From an uncultured Lachnospiraceae bacterium (lineage in GTDB: Bacteria; Bacillota; Clostridia; Lachnospirales; Lachnospiraceae): DNA of 64,000 nt. The position numbers and the translations under genes are program-made. Positions 50,965-60,684 of this stretch are shown here, piece by piece. The stretch covers positions 1 to 64,000 of the forward strand of contig CAJUFL010000016.1 in the NCBI GenBank assembly GCA_910585605.1, written 5' to 3'. Under the pieces are notes generated by a model. That model saw nothing but the letters and a program-made list of their open reading frames with translations. It was not told the origin of the DNA and made no database searches. Each line of letters opens with the position of its first letter. The first letter of the stretch is position 1.

Positions 50965-52188
50965 ATGGTTAATATTGCAGTTTTAGGCTATGGCACAGTG
51001 GGATCTGGAGTGGTGGAGGTTATCAATACAAACCGCGACAGCATAAACAAAAGAGCTGGAAAGGATATTAACGTAAAGTATGTTCTTGATCTTCGGGATT
51101 TTGAAGGAGATCCTGTACAGAAGATTTTGGTTCATGATTTTAATATTATTTTAGAGGATCCTGAAGTAGATATTGTCGTGGAAGTTATGGGAGGAGTAGA
51201 TCCTGCATATACCTTTACAAAGCAGGCATTGCTGGCAGGAAAAAGTGTGTGTACTTCCAATAAAGAATTAGTGGCTAAGCATGGTGCAGAATTACTTGCA
51301 ATAGCAAAAAAGAATAAATTAAATTATCTGTTTGAAGCTTCTGTCGGCGGTGGTATTCCCATTATTCGTCCGCTCAACAGTTCTTTGACCGCAGATGAAA
51401 TTACTGAAATTACTGGTATTCTTAATGGAACTACTAATTATATTTTGACAGAGATGGCAGAGAAGGGTTCTGCTTTTGAGGATGTATTGAAGGATGCTCA
51501 GGAGAAGGGATATGCAGAAAGAAATCCTGAAGCTGATGTGGAAGGACATGATGCCTGCCGTAAGATAGCAATTCTTACATCGTTGGTAGCGGGAGAACAG
51601 GTGGATTATGAAGATATCCATACAGAAGGTATTACTAAGATTACAGAAGTGGATTTCAAGTATGCCAAGGCGTTAAATGCTTCCATTAAACTGCTTGGGA
51701 CCAGTAAAAAGGTGGATAATACATTTTATTCTATGGTGGCTCCCGTTATGATCGGGCAAAATCATCCATTGATAGGAGTAAACGGCGTGTTTAATGGAAT
51801 TTTTGTCCATGGTAATGTTCTGGATGATGTTATGTTTTACGGAAGAGGTGCAGGAAAGCTTCCAACAGCCAGTGCAGTAGTGTCAGATGTGGTAGATGCA
51901 GTAAAGCATATGAATACCAATATTATGACAATCTGGGAGGAGAGAAAGAGTAAGCTGGGACAATTTGAAGAGTTTGAGAATAAATTTTTTGTCCGTATGA
52001 AAGATAAAGGTCTGGATGATGATCAGATGCTGGATATTAAAAATGCCTTTGGGAATGTGTTATATGTAAAAGCACCGGATGTAACAGATGAGCTTGCATT
52101 TATTACAGAACCGATGAGAGAGGGAGATTTCGCAGAGCATATTAAGAAATTTGAAGATGTTTACAGTGTTCTTCGTGTGGATTTTTAA
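50965..52188 (+). CDS. hom: Homoserine dehydrogenase
   Basis: 407 aa from the ATG at 50965, which has AAGGAGGT; the frame is open to 50905. NAD(P) site VAVLGYGTVGSGVVE-like sequence (VNIAVLGYGTVGSGVVE), catalytic region SVGGGIPIIRPL and GILNGTTNYILTEM, and LKDAQEKGYAERNPEADVEGHDACRKI for homoserine binding. The C-terminal 85 residues resemble a degenerate ACT domain. The enzyme makes homoserine for threonine and methionine. apgM and lysC follow. Confidence 0.95.
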   Translation: MVNIAVLGYGTVGSGVVEVINTNRDSINKRAGKDINVKYVLDLRDFEGDPVQKILVHDFNIILEDPEVDIVVEVMGGVDPAYTFTKQALLAGKSVCTSNKELVAKHGAELLAIAKKNKLNYLFEASVGGGIPIIRPLNSSLTADEITEITGILNGTTNYILTEMAEKGSAFEDVLKDAQEKGYAERNPEADVEGHDACRKIAILTSLVAGEQVDYEDIHTEGITKITEVDFKYAKALNASIKLLGTSKKVDNTFYSMVAPVMIGQNHPLIGVNGVFNGIFVHGNVLDDVMFYGRGAGKLPTASAVVSDVVDAVKHMNTNIMTIWEERKSKLGQFEEFENKFFVRMKDKGLDDDQMLDIKNAFGNVLYVKAPDVTDELAFITEPMREGDFAEHIKKFEDVYSVLRVDF

Positions 52189-52263
52189 TATAGAATAAGA
52201 GGCAGGGAAAACAGGGATCAGGAGATTATAGGAATCTTATGGATCCGGTATGAGGAGAAAAAC

Positions 52264-53472
52264 ATGAAATATGTAATAGTTTTAGGAGACGGAATGGCAG
52301 ATTATCCAATTGAACAGATCGGAGAAGAAACTGTCATAGAACACGCAGATACGCCAACTTTGGATGAACTGGCCAAAGAATCAGAAGTGGGAATGGTACT
52401 TACGGTACCGGAAGGGATGAGTCCGGGCAGTGATACGGCAAATCTTTCAGTAATTGGTTATAATCCGAAGAAGTATTATTCAGGGCGCTCTCCTTTGGAA
52501 GCTTTATCGATTGGAGTGGATATGAAACCTACTGATATTTCATTTCGCTGCAATATTGTTACCGTAAGTGAAGAGGAAGTTGTTTATGGGGATAAAGTTA
52601 TTATTGACCATAGTTCTTCTGAGATTTCCACAGAAGATGCAGCAGTTTTATTAAAGGCAGTGAGTGATGTACTGGAAAAAGAATATTCTGGTTATAAATT
52701 TTATGTGGGAACCAGTTACCGTCATCTGACTATATGGGAACACGGTGAGGTGTTGCCGCTTACGCCCCCACATGATATTCTGGGAAAGAAAATCGGTGAA
52801 TATCTTCCAGCGGACAATATTCTCCATGAAATGATGGAGAAAAGCTATGCTATTTTAGTAAATCATCCAATCAATATAGAAAGAAAAAAACAAGGGTTGA
52901 ATCCGGCAAATTCCATATGGTTTTGGGGAGCTGGTACACGCCCTGCTCTTTCTGATTTTGAAGCCAAAAACGGAAAAAAAGGCGTTATGATATCAGCGGT
53001 GGATCTGTTAAAGGGAATTGCAGTCGGTGCAGGAATGAAAGTGATAGAAGTAGAAGGTGCTAATGGAGGTCTTCATACTAATTATGAAGGAAAAGCGATG
53101 GCTGCTGTGGAAGCACTCTGTAATGAGGATTATGACTTTGCATATATACATGTGGAAGCGCCGGATGAAATGGGGCATCAGGGAAGTCTGGAACGAAAAT
53201 TGCAGGCTGTAGAAAATCTGGATAAAAAAGTGATTCGGGTGGTAAAGGATCAGTTAGAGGCAAGAGGTGAAGATTTTCGCTTATTGGTTCTGCCGGATCA
53301 TCCGACACCAATCAGGCTTCGTACCCATGTGGGAGAGCCGGTGCCTTATTTACTGTATGATAGTACCAAACGGAAAGCTTCTGATTTACTTTATAATGAA
53401 AAAGATGCAAAAAAATCAGGTGTTTATATAAAAAATGGTTATGAAATGATTGACCATTTGTTTGAAAAGTAG
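52264..53472 (+). CDS. apgM: Cofactor-independent phosphoglycerate mutase (ApgM type)
   Basis: 402 aa. Metal and nucleophile motifs of the alkaline phosphatase fold are visible: VLGDGMADYPI at the start, GSDTANLSVIGYNP with the serine nucleophile, IHVEAPDEMGHQG, and VLPDHPTPIRLRTHVGEPVPYLLY. It interconverts 3- and 2-phosphoglycerate. This archaeal-type family is often found beside hom in clostridia, where a homoserine kinase role has been suspected (ThrB2-like); both are possible here. Confidence 0.9.
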   Translation: MKYVIVLGDGMADYPIEQIGEETVIEHADTPTLDELAKESEVGMVLTVPEGMSPGSDTANLSVIGYNPKKYYSGRSPLEALSIGVDMKPTDISFRCNIVTVSEEEVVYGDKVIIDHSSSEISTEDAAVLLKAVSDVLEKEYSGYKFYVGTSYRHLTIWEHGEVLPLTPPHDILGKKIGEYLPADNILHEMMEKSYAILVNHPINIERKKQGLNPANSIWFWGAGTRPALSDFEAKNGKKGVMISAVDLLKGIAVGAGMKVIEVEGANGGLHTNYEGKAMAAVEALCNEDYDFAYIHVEAPDEMGHQGSLERKLQAVENLDKKVIRVVKDQLEARGEDFRLLVLPDHPTPIRLRTHVGEPVPYLLYDSTKRKASDLLYNEKDAKKSGVYIKNGYEMIDHLFEK

Positions 53473-53513
53473 TAACCTAGTGTAACATAAACAGGTAGGA
53501 GGAAGCGAATTAA

Positions 53514-54719
53514 ATGTTAATCGTAAAGAAGTTTGGCGGTACTTCGGTTGCAAACAAAGAAAGAATGTATAATGTTGCAAGCAGATGTATCGAAGACTAC
53601 AAAAAAGGCAATGATGTAGTTGTTGTATTATCTGCAATGGGTAAATACACGGATGAGTTAATTGATATGGCGAAGGATATGAATCCTAATCCACCAAAGC
53701 GTGAGATGGATATGCTTTATACAATTGGAGAACAGATGTCTGTTGCATTAATGGGAATGGTTATGAATAATTTAGGGGTTCCGGCTGTTTCACTGAATGC
53801 ATTTCAGGTGGCGATGCATACAACTTCAGTATATGGCAATGCAAGATTAAAAAGAATTGACAGTGAAAGAATCAGACATGAATTAGACCAGCGGAAGATT
53901 GTAATTGTAACAGGCTTTCAGGGAATTAATAAATATGATGATTATACAACCTTGGGGCGCGGTGGCTCTGATACGACTGCTGTTGCATTGGCAGCAGCAT
54001 TGAATGCAGATTCCTGTGAGATATATACGGATGTAGATGGTGTGTATACAGCAGATCCGCGTAAAGTTTCAAAGGCGCGTAAACTCGAGCAGATCACATA
54101 TGATGAGATGTTAGAGCTTGCAACCCTTGGGGCAGGTGTGTTACACAACCGTTCAGTAGAACTTGCAAAGAAACAGGGTGTACAGTTGGTTGTTCGCTCA
54201 AGTCTTAATACTTCAGAAGGTACTGTCGTTAAGGAGGATACAAAGATGGAAAAAATGCTTGTTAGTGGAGTGGCAGCAGATAAAGATGCAGCAAGAGTAG
54301 CGTTGATTGGATTAAAGGATGAGCCTGGTGTGGCATTCCGCTTATTTAATCATTTGGCAAGACATAATATTAATGTAGATATGATTTTACAGTCAGTAGG
54401 TCGTGAAAGCACAAAGGATATTTCATTTACGGTTGCTGTTGATAATGCTGATGAGGCAGTAGAGATTATCGAAAGACATTTCCATGAATATGAGAAGATT
54501 GATGTAGAGAAAAATGTAGCGAAGGTTTCTATTGTTGGAGCGGGAATGATGAGTAATGCAGGCGTTGCTGCAAAGATGTTTGAAGCTTTATATGATGAAG
54601 GAATCAATATTAAGATGATTTCTACTTCTGAAATCAGGGTTTCCGTACTGATTGATGAAAAACATACAGAAAAAGCAATGAATGCGGTACATGATAAATT
54701 TGGATTAGGTGATAATTAA
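53514..54719 (+). CDS. lysC: Aspartate kinase
   Basis: 401 aa. The kinase domain opens with VKKFGGTSVANKERM and holds TGFQGINKYDDYTTLGRGGSDTTA and YTDVDGVYTADPR. Two ACT domains end the protein (LIGLKDEPGVAFRLFNHLA, and VSIVGAGMMSNAGVAAKMFEAL), the sites of feedback by lysine and threonine. It phosphorylates aspartate, the first step to lysine, threonine and methionine. AGGAGG precedes the ATG. With hom it supplies the aspartate family pathway. Confidence 0.95.
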   Translation: MLIVKKFGGTSVANKERMYNVASRCIEDYKKGNDVVVVLSAMGKYTDELIDMAKDMNPNPPKREMDMLYTIGEQMSVALMGMVMNNLGVPAVSLNAFQVAMHTTSVYGNARLKRIDSERIRHELDQRKIVIVTGFQGINKYDDYTTLGRGGSDTTAVALAAALNADSCEIYTDVDGVYTADPRKVSKARKLEQITYDEMLELATLGAGVLHNRSVELAKKQGVQLVVRSSLNTSEGTVVKEDTKMEKMLVSGVAADKDAARVALIGLKDEPGVAFRLFNHLARHNINVDMILQSVGRESTKDISFTVAVDNADEAVEIIERHFHEYEKIDVEKNVAKVSIVGAGMMSNAGVAAKMFEALYDEGINIKMISTSEIRVSVLIDEKHTEKAMNAVHDKFGLGDN

Positions 54720-54840
54720 TCATCGTTTTAGCAGGATTAGTAATTTTACGGTAGATAAAGAAGTTGTTTCACTAAAGTATTATGTTTTTTTAGTGTGGCA
54801 GCTTCTTTTACTTTATAAGAGATTTGAGAGGGGGAAATAT

Positions 54841-55650
54841 ATGAAGGAAGAAAATGAAAATCTAAAGTCGGAACAGAACAGAAAACAGGGCATTTATATA
54901 CTTGTTTTTGGTATTCTCTGTATTGCAGGTTTTTGCTGTTATGGCTTATCGGTCTGTATTGATTCGGATTCGGGGCGGCACATGGAAGAGAAGGTCGGAA
55001 AGGGAGTTTATGGTGAAATTGAAAAACACAGCAGCACCAGAGCGGTTAAAGGTATAATTACCGGGGAAACAGAAGAAGCAGGGAGAAAAAATGTCAGAGA
55101 TAAGGAAGTAAAGCCTGTATTTGCAGAAAAAGAGCAGGATGACGAAAGTGCTGTGCCTAATGAAATGGGCATAGTGGTAGTAGGCGGAAAAACGATAAGA
55201 ATTCCATGTAAATATGCTGATATAAAGGACGATTTTGAGATTAGTGATTATAATATGGAGGATTTGGAAATGCCAATGGAATCTCAGGAATCTTTGGCAC
55301 TGCGCTTAGTAACTGACGGAGTGGAAAATGGTGTACGGCTGCGTCTTAGGAATGATACGGAGGAAACTCTGGATCGTGTAGAGGAGGCGGACGTAGTCGG
55401 TATAGAGGTGGATGAGATTTTTTATGGGAAGGCTATGGAAGTATTATTTATTGGCAACATTAAATTGGGAACAGATATCAAGACATTAGAAGCACAATTG
55501 ACAGAAATGGAATATGAAGTAGAAAAAGAAGAAGATTATACCTTGTACTATGCAGAATACAGTCAGGATGAACAATCATTTTTTTATTTTGATATCATGA
55601 CATTTGAGGATAAGGTAGTGACGATTGATTTAGACTATTCACGTTATTGA
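54841..55650 (+). CDS. Membrane-anchored protein of unknown function
   Basis: 269 aa from the ATG at 54841, where GAGGGGGAAAT precedes; the frame opens at 54709, overlapping lysC. One membrane helix (about residues 18-40, GIYILVFGILCIAGFCCYGLSV) is followed by an acidic linker to about 105. The outside domain (IRIPCKYADIKDDFEISD, IKLGTDIKTLEAQLTEMEYE, QSFFYFDIMTFEDKVVTIDLDY) has the form of small cell-surface proteins of clostridia. No family is recognised. Confidence 0.75.
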   Translation: MKEENENLKSEQNRKQGIYILVFGILCIAGFCCYGLSVCIDSDSGRHMEEKVGKGVYGEIEKHSSTRAVKGIITGETEEAGRKNVRDKEVKPVFAEKEQDDESAVPNEMGIVVVGGKTIRIPCKYADIKDDFEISDYNMEDLEMPMESQESLALRLVTDGVENGVRLRLRNDTEETLDRVEEADVVGIEVDEIFYGKAMEVLFIGNIKLGTDIKTLEAQLTEMEYEVEKEEDYTLYYAEYSQDEQSFFYFDIMTFEDKVVTIDLDYSRY

Positions 55651-55728
55651 TTCCTGCTGGTAACGGGAGCGTTGACTTACGAACAATCAGATAAGGTATA
55701 TGTATACGGATATTGATGGAGAAAAAAT

Positions 55729-55986
55729 ATGATGATTTATTATATGATATTAAATATAGGGACATTTATAATATACGGAATAGATAAAAGAAAGGCTGTT
55801 AAAAGAAAATGGAGGATTTCTGAAAGAACATTGTTAGGTGCTGCACTGTTTGGTGGAGGTTTAGGTGCACTGTTGGGAATGTATTTGTTCCGTCATAAGA
55901 CGAAGCACTGGAAATTTCAGATTTTAGTACCGTGTTTTATGGTGTTGCATTTAGTGCTGTACGTGATTGCTGTCCGGCTTTTATAA
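55729..55986 (+). CDS. DUF1294-family membrane protein
   Basis: 85 aa. Two to three helices and the DUF1294 core: GIDKRKAVKRKWRISERTLL, GGGLGALLGMYLFRHKTKHWKF. The family is common in Gram-positive bacteria and of unknown role. GATGGAGAAA precedes the ATG. It stands between two small membrane-protein genes. Confidence 0.88.
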   Translation: MMIYYMILNIGTFIIYGIDKRKAVKRKWRISERTLLGAALFGGGLGALLGMYLFRHKTKHWKFQILVPCFMVLHLVLYVIAVRLL

Positions 55987-56015
55987 ATTACAGGAGAAAA
56001 AACTGAAAATTGAGG

Positions 56016-56044
56016 TTGACTATTTAGATATTTCCGAATATTAT
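56016..56044 (+). promoter_or_regulatory. Promoter of the DUF4190 gene
   Basis: -35 TTGACT (56016-56021), 17-bp spacer, -10 TATTAT (56039-56044). Confidence 0.55.
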
Positions 56045-56133
56045 ATTAATATCATTTAAACCGGAATTGTTCATGTGTATTTTTTTGGACAGATTCTAAT
56101 TATTTATAAATGGGGAAACAGGAGGAGATTAAA

Positions 56134-56430
56134 ATGGAAGAGAATTATTATGCGGCAGAAGAGAAAAAGGAGAGCAAAGCTTTAGAGATTTGTTCGCTGG
56201 TATTCGGAATTTTATCTATCGTATGTTGCTGTTGCTACGGTATTTTCGGTATTGTAGGTCTGGTGCTTAGTATTGTGGCATTGGCAACGGGTAAGAAGTC
56301 AGGGCTTTCAATTGCGGGATTGATTTGTTCCATCGTTGGTATCGTATTTACGATTATCTTGCTTTGGATTGGATTTAACAGTCCGGAGTATCAGCAGATG
56401 ATGCAGTCCTATATGCAGGCTATCCAGTAA
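56134..56430 (+). CDS. DUF4190-domain membrane protein
   Basis: 98 aa from 56134 with AGGAGG; the frame opens at 56110. Two membrane helices (about 18-50 and 60-80) with the glycine- and cysteine-rich pattern SLVFGILSIVCCCCYGIFGIVG and GKKSGLSIAGLICSIVGI, as in DUF4190. Function unknown. A terminator follows. Confidence 0.85.
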   Translation: MEENYYAAEEKKESKALEICSLVFGILSIVCCCCYGIFGIVGLVLSIVALATGKKSGLSIAGLICSIVGIVFTIILLWIGFNSPEYQQMMQSYMQAIQ

Positions 56431-56461
56431 TCTGGTTTGCACATGGTTAATATGGAAGATT

Positions 56462-56509
56462 AAAAATCCAAAGAAACATGAGGGAATCTTATGTCTTTGG
56501 ATTTTTTTT
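56462..56509 (+). terminator. Terminator after the DUF4190 gene
   Basis: AAAAATCCAAAG (56462-56473) pairs with CTTTGGATTTTT (56495-56506), followed by more T. Confidence 0.92.
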
Positions 56510-56610
56510 AATTAGAATGTTTACGCAGACACTTGTTTTGTGTTATGATAAAAAATATGCTTGCAAAAAAGTATTTGTGGCGGGAATGAGTGGTTACAAA
56601 TGGTAGTGTA

Positions 56611-56844
56611 AAGTAGATTATAAAATCTATGCGATGGGAATTGCCCGCATTAAAATCTACTTAATTCAAGGTATCACATGCAGAAAATTGCTTCGCAATG
56701 GTACGTGAGTAGATAATCAATTGCTTTGCAATTGGTTATAACAAATAGATAGACGGGCAAGCAGGCAATTAATTTGTGCGAATAACGAGCCAAGCGTAGA
56801 TACTTGTATATACATTTGGCGACTATCGCATCAGACGAAGTCTG
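56611..56844. repeat. Hairpin-rich intergenic block
   Basis: Five stems follow each other with no gene: AAGTAGATT/AATCTACTT (56611-56619 with 56654-56662) enclosing ATGCG/CGCAT, ATTGC-ttc-GCAAT (56687-56699), CAATTGC-ttt-GCAATTG (56718-56734), GCCAA/TTGGC (56789-56793 with 56816-56820) and CAGAC-gaa-GTCTG (56832-56844). Three have three-base loops. It looks like a mosaic intergenic repeat or structured RNA. I have no family name for it. Confidence 0.5.
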
Positions 56845-56882
56845 CAAAGCAAAATTGGTTACAAAGGCAGGAGGTACATAGG

Positions 56883-57362
56883 ATGAAGAGAGAAGACTAT
56901 TTGAGCTGGGATCAATATTTTATGGGGATTGCACTTTTGTCAGCGGAACGTAGCAAGGATCCCAATACACAGGTTGGAGCCTGTATTGTAGGAGCTAATA
57001 ATAAAATTTTATCCGTTGGCTATAATGGTATGCCTTCCGGCTGTAATGATGATGAAATGCCATGGGGAAGGGTGGGAAAACCGTTAGAGAACAAGTATTT
57101 TTTTGTCTGTCATGCGGAGTTGAATGCAATTTTAAATTACAGCGGGGGGTCCCTGGCAGGTGCAACCTGCTATTCTACATTATTTCCCTGTAATGAATGT
57201 GCAAAGGCAATTATACAAAGCGGGATTAAGGAGATTGTATATTTATCAGATAAATACTCCGATACAGAAGCTACTGTGGCATCAAAAATGATGTTTAATA
57301 TGGCGGGAGTGGCTTATCGGCCATTTGATTCAAAAAATAAAAAGATAGAGTTAGAGCTATAG
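56883..57362 (+). CDS. dCMP deaminase (ComEB-like)
   Basis: 159 aa. Zinc site H77-A78-E79 (CHAELNAIL) with C103 and C106 (FPCNECAKAI) places it in the cytidine/deoxycytidylate deaminase family, and DPNTQVGACIV and YNGMPSGCNDDEMPW are typical of dCMP deaminase. It makes dUMP for thymidylate synthesis. GGAGG lies about 9 bases before the ATG. The hairpin block precedes it. Confidence 0.92.
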   Translation: MKREDYLSWDQYFMGIALLSAERSKDPNTQVGACIVGANNKILSVGYNGMPSGCNDDEMPWGRVGKPLENKYFFVCHAELNAILNYSGGSLAGATCYSTLFPCNECAKAIIQSGIKEIVYLSDKYSDTEATVASKMMFNMAGVAYRPFDSKNKKIELEL

Positions 57363-57486
57363 TCCTTAAAATGGGACATTTTATATAATATACTAGAATT
57401 ACCCTATTATGAAAGATACGGTCAGAGCCGGACATCAGTAAGAGGTAGTCTGAAAAAGAATTAAGAAAGTTAGAGGTTTTAAACAA

Positions 57487-59631
57487 ATGGATATTGCAAA
57501 AGTAATCGCGAAGGAATTAGGAATCAAGGTAAGCCAGGTGGAAGCTACAATCAAGCTTATAGATGAAGGTTCAACAATACCTTTTATAGCGAGATACCGG
57601 AAGGAAGTTACAGGTTCCCTGAACGATGAGGTTTTGCGTGATTTATATGAGCGTCTTAATTACTTGAGAAATCTGGAGGAGCGTAAGGAGACGGTTATAG
57701 CCAGTATAGCAGAACAGGATAAATTGACAGAAGAACTGGAACAACAGATTAAGGAAGCAATGACATTAGTTGCGGTTGAGGATTTATATCGTCCTTATAA
57801 GCAAAAGAGAAGAACGAGAGCAACCATTGCGAAGGAAAAAGGATTAGAAGGGTTAGCTAATATTATTTATCTGCAAATGACAGACAAGCCTGTTGAAAAG
57901 GAAGCAGAAGCTTTTCTTTCGGAAGAAAAAGAGGTTAATACTGTAGAGGATGCAGTTGCGGGAGCTCTCGATATTATTGCGGAAAATATATCTGACGAAG
58001 CAGAATATAGAGCTTATATCAGAGAGATTACTGTGAAAGAAGGCAGGATTGTGACGTCTGCAAAGGATGCAGAAGCCAAGTCTGTCTACGAGATGTATTA
58101 TGAATTTGAAGAACCGGTTAATAAGGCTGCCGGATACCGTATACTTGCAATCAATCGTGGTGAAAAGGAGAAATTTATAACCGTTAAGATAACGGCTCCA
58201 GAAGAACGTATTCTGGGTTATCTGGAAAAGAAGATTCTTACAAAAGATAATCCCTATACAACGGATTTATTGCGATCTGCAATTGAAGACAGCTATAAAC
58301 GTCTGATTGCAGGAGCAATTGAGAGGGAAATCCGAAGTTCCTTAACAGAAAATGCAGAGGATGGAGCTATTGCCGTATTTGGAAAGAACTTAACACAGCT
58401 TCTTATGCAGCCTCCAATTGCCGGACAGGTAGTATTGGGATGGGATCCTGCTTTTCGAACGGGATGTAAGCTGGCAGTAGTGGATGCTACGGGAAAAGTA
58501 TTAGATACGGTGGTAGTATTTCCGACGGAACCGCAAAAAAAGATTGCAGAAGCGAAGAAAACAGTACATGCATTAATCAAGAAGTATGGGATTACATTGA
58601 TATCCGTTGGAAATGGTACGGCTTCAAGAGAGTCAGAGCAGGTAATTGTAGAATTATTGAAAGAGATTCCGGAAAAGGTGCAGTATATTATTGTAAACGA
58701 AGCGGGGGCTTCTGTATATTCTGCGAGTAAGCTGGCAACAGAGGAGTTTCCCAATTTTGACGTGGGTCAGCGAAGTGCGGCATCCATTGCGAGAAGATTG
58801 CAGGATCCGTTGGCGGAGCTTGTAAAAATAGACCCCAAATCCATTGGGGTGGGGCAGTATCAGCATGACATGAACCAGAAGAAGTTAGGGGAAGCACTGA
58901 CCGGGGTTGTAGAAGATTGTGTAAACAAGGTTGGTGTGGATTTGAATACGGCATCGGCTTCTTTGCTGGAATATGTTTCTGGAATCACCAAAGTGATTGC
59001 GAAAAATATTGTGGCATATAGGGAAGAGAACGGTAAGTTTACAGACCGCAGGCAGCTTCTCAAAGTTGCAAAATTGGGACCGAAAGCATTTGAACAGTGT
59101 GCAGGGTTTATGCGTATACAAGGAGGGGACAATCCTTTGGATGCTACCAGTGTTCATCCGGAAAGTTATGAAGCAGCCACAGGTCTTTTGAAAAAGCTTG
59201 GCTATTCCCTCAAAGACATTACAAGTCAGGGACTTGTAGGGTTATCCCTGCTTACAAAGAACCGCACACAGCTGGCGGCAGATTTGGGAATTGGAAGTGT
59301 GACACTGGATGATATGATTAAGGAATTGGAAAAACCGGCAAGGGATCCCCGTGATGAGATGCCGAAACCGATTCTTCGTACAGATGTGCTGGAAATGAAA
59401 GATTTGACAGAAGGAATGATTTTGAAAGGGACAGTCCGTAATGTAATTGATTTTGGTGCTTTTGTTGATATCGGTGTACATCAGGATGGATTGGTACATA
59501 TTTCACAGATTACGAATAAGAAATTTATTAAACATCCATTGGAAGTAATCAGTGTCGGTGATGTAGTAGAAGTGAAAGTATTAAGTGTGGATTTAGACAG
59601 AAAAAGAATCCAGTTATCTATGATTATATAA
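57487..59631 (+). CDS. tex: Tex-family RNA-binding protein
   Basis: 714 aa. The Tex order is complete: helical N-terminal part (VEATIKLIDEGSTIPFIARYRKE), YqgF-like domain (VLGWDPAFRTGCKLAVVDATGKVLDT), helix-hairpin-helix pair (DLNTASASLLEYVSGITKVIA, LGPKAFEQCAGFMRI) and an S1 domain at about 640-712 (LKGTVRNVIDFGAFVDIGVHQDGLVHIS). Tex affects transcription and RNA turnover and stress tolerance. The ribosome site AGAGG is somewhat far from the ATG at 57487. Confidence 0.95.
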   Translation: MDIAKVIAKELGIKVSQVEATIKLIDEGSTIPFIARYRKEVTGSLNDEVLRDLYERLNYLRNLEERKETVIASIAEQDKLTEELEQQIKEAMTLVAVEDLYRPYKQKRRTRATIAKEKGLEGLANIIYLQMTDKPVEKEAEAFLSEEKEVNTVEDAVAGALDIIAENISDEAEYRAYIREITVKEGRIVTSAKDAEAKSVYEMYYEFEEPVNKAAGYRILAINRGEKEKFITVKITAPEERILGYLEKKILTKDNPYTTDLLRSAIEDSYKRLIAGAIEREIRSSLTENAEDGAIAVFGKNLTQLLMQPPIAGQVVLGWDPAFRTGCKLAVVDATGKVLDTVVVFPTEPQKKIAEAKKTVHALIKKYGITLISVGNGTASRESEQVIVELLKEIPEKVQYIIVNEAGASVYSASKLATEEFPNFDVGQRSAASIARRLQDPLAELVKIDPKSIGVGQYQHDMNQKKLGEALTGVVEDCVNKVGVDLNTASASLLEYVSGITKVIAKNIVAYREENGKFTDRRQLLKVAKLGPKAFEQCAGFMRIQGGDNPLDATSVHPESYEAATGLLKKLGYSLKDITSQGLVGLSLLTKNRTQLAADLGIGSVTLDDMIKELEKPARDPRDEMPKPILRTDVLEMKDLTEGMILKGTVRNVIDFGAFVDIGVHQDGLVHISQITNKKFIKHPLEVISVGDVVEVKVLSVDLDRKRIQLSMII

Positions 59632-59695
59632 GACAGAGGATATTAACAGGCTTGATATTGGAATAGAGATATAGATTGGGAAAAGAGGCGGCAGC

Positions 59696-60226
59696 ATGGA
59701 TAAAGAGAAGATTACATTTTCGGTGCAGATGACAGCTAAAGAAGTTTATATGTTTACAATGTATCATGTGTATCATGGTTTTTCGGGTATACTGGGATTA
59801 TGTCTTTCTCTGGTAGCATTAATGAATCTGGTTCTTTCTTTTGATTCTTTGTCAGATCAGAATAAGACTATTTTGACTTTTGTGGCAGCCTGGTTTACGA
59901 TTTTAGAGCCGATCAGGATGTTCTTTCGTGCCAGAAAACAGGTCAAAAGAACAAAAGCATACAGCCAGCCGTTAAATTATGTTCTGGATGAAGAAGGGAT
60001 TACGGTTTCGCAGGATGGTGAAAGCCAGACGATTGCATGGGGAAATCTGGCTAAAATTGTAAAAACGAAATCTCAGTATTTCTTTTACAGTAGTAAAATT
60101 CATGCTTTCATATTTCCGAAAAAAGATATAGGGACACAGTGTGAAGCATTGGACAAATTGGTAATTCAATGTACAAAGAATACAAATGTAAAGCGGAAAG
60201 GTTCTTTTCCCAGATATATAGATTGA
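59696..60226 (+). CDS. YcxB-like membrane protein
   Basis: 176 aa. Two helices (about 27-50 and 58-80), then a soluble YcxB-like part: YVLDEEGITVSQDGESQTIAWGNLAKIVKTKSQYFFYSSKIHAFIFPKKDIG. This C-terminal fold is found in many small Firmicute membrane proteins with no known function. AAAGAGG precedes the ATG. It directly precedes tsaE by 18 bases and may be cotranscribed with the t6A genes. Confidence 0.82.
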   Translation: MDKEKITFSVQMTAKEVYMFTMYHVYHGFSGILGLCLSLVALMNLVLSFDSLSDQNKTILTFVAAWFTILEPIRMFFRARKQVKRTKAYSQPLNYVLDEEGITVSQDGESQTIAWGNLAKIVKTKSQYFFYSSKIHAFIFPKKDIGTQCEALDKLVIQCTKNTNVKRKGSFPRYID

Positions 60227-60244
60227 TATTAATAGAGGTATGAT

Positions 60245-60670
60245 ATGGAATATGATAGTTTTAACTCAGATGACACATATAATGTTGCGAAGGTGCTTGG
60301 TGAAAGTGCAAGAGCAGGAGACGTGATCTGCCTGATAGGGGATCTGGGGGTTGGCAAAACGCTTTTTTCACAGGGATTCGCAAAAGGACTTGAGATTGAA
60401 GAGAGTGTAAGTAGTCCAACTTTTACCATTGTACAGCAATATGATGAGGGAAGACTGCCGTTATACCATTTTGATGTTTATAGGATTGAAGATTTAGATG
60501 AGATGGAAGAGGTCGGCTTTGTGGATATGCTGTATGGGGACGGGGTGTGCCTGATTGAATGGGCAGACCTGATTTCTGATATTTTGCCGGAACATTATAC
60601 AAGGGTGACGATAAATAAGAACTTGGATAGAGGATTTGATTATCGGAGTATTCAGATAGAAAATATATAA
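60245..60670 (+). CDS. tsaE: tRNA t6A biosynthesis ATPase TsaE
   Basis: 141 aa. P-loop GDLGVGKTLFSQG (32-44), SSPTFTIVQQY, and LYHFDVYRIED with LIEWADLI later. TsaE is the ATPase that works with TsaB and TsaD to form N6-threonylcarbamoyladenosine at position 37 of ANN-decoding tRNAs. tsaB begins 14 bases after its stop. TATGATATG with AGAGG precedes the start. Confidence 0.95.
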   Translation: MEYDSFNSDDTYNVAKVLGESARAGDVICLIGDLGVGKTLFSQGFAKGLEIEESVSSPTFTIVQQYDEGRLPLYHFDVYRIEDLDEMEEVGFVDMLYGDGVCLIEWADLISDILPEHYTRVTINKNLDRGFDYRSIQIENI

Positions 60671-60684
60671 TGAAGGGATTTTGT

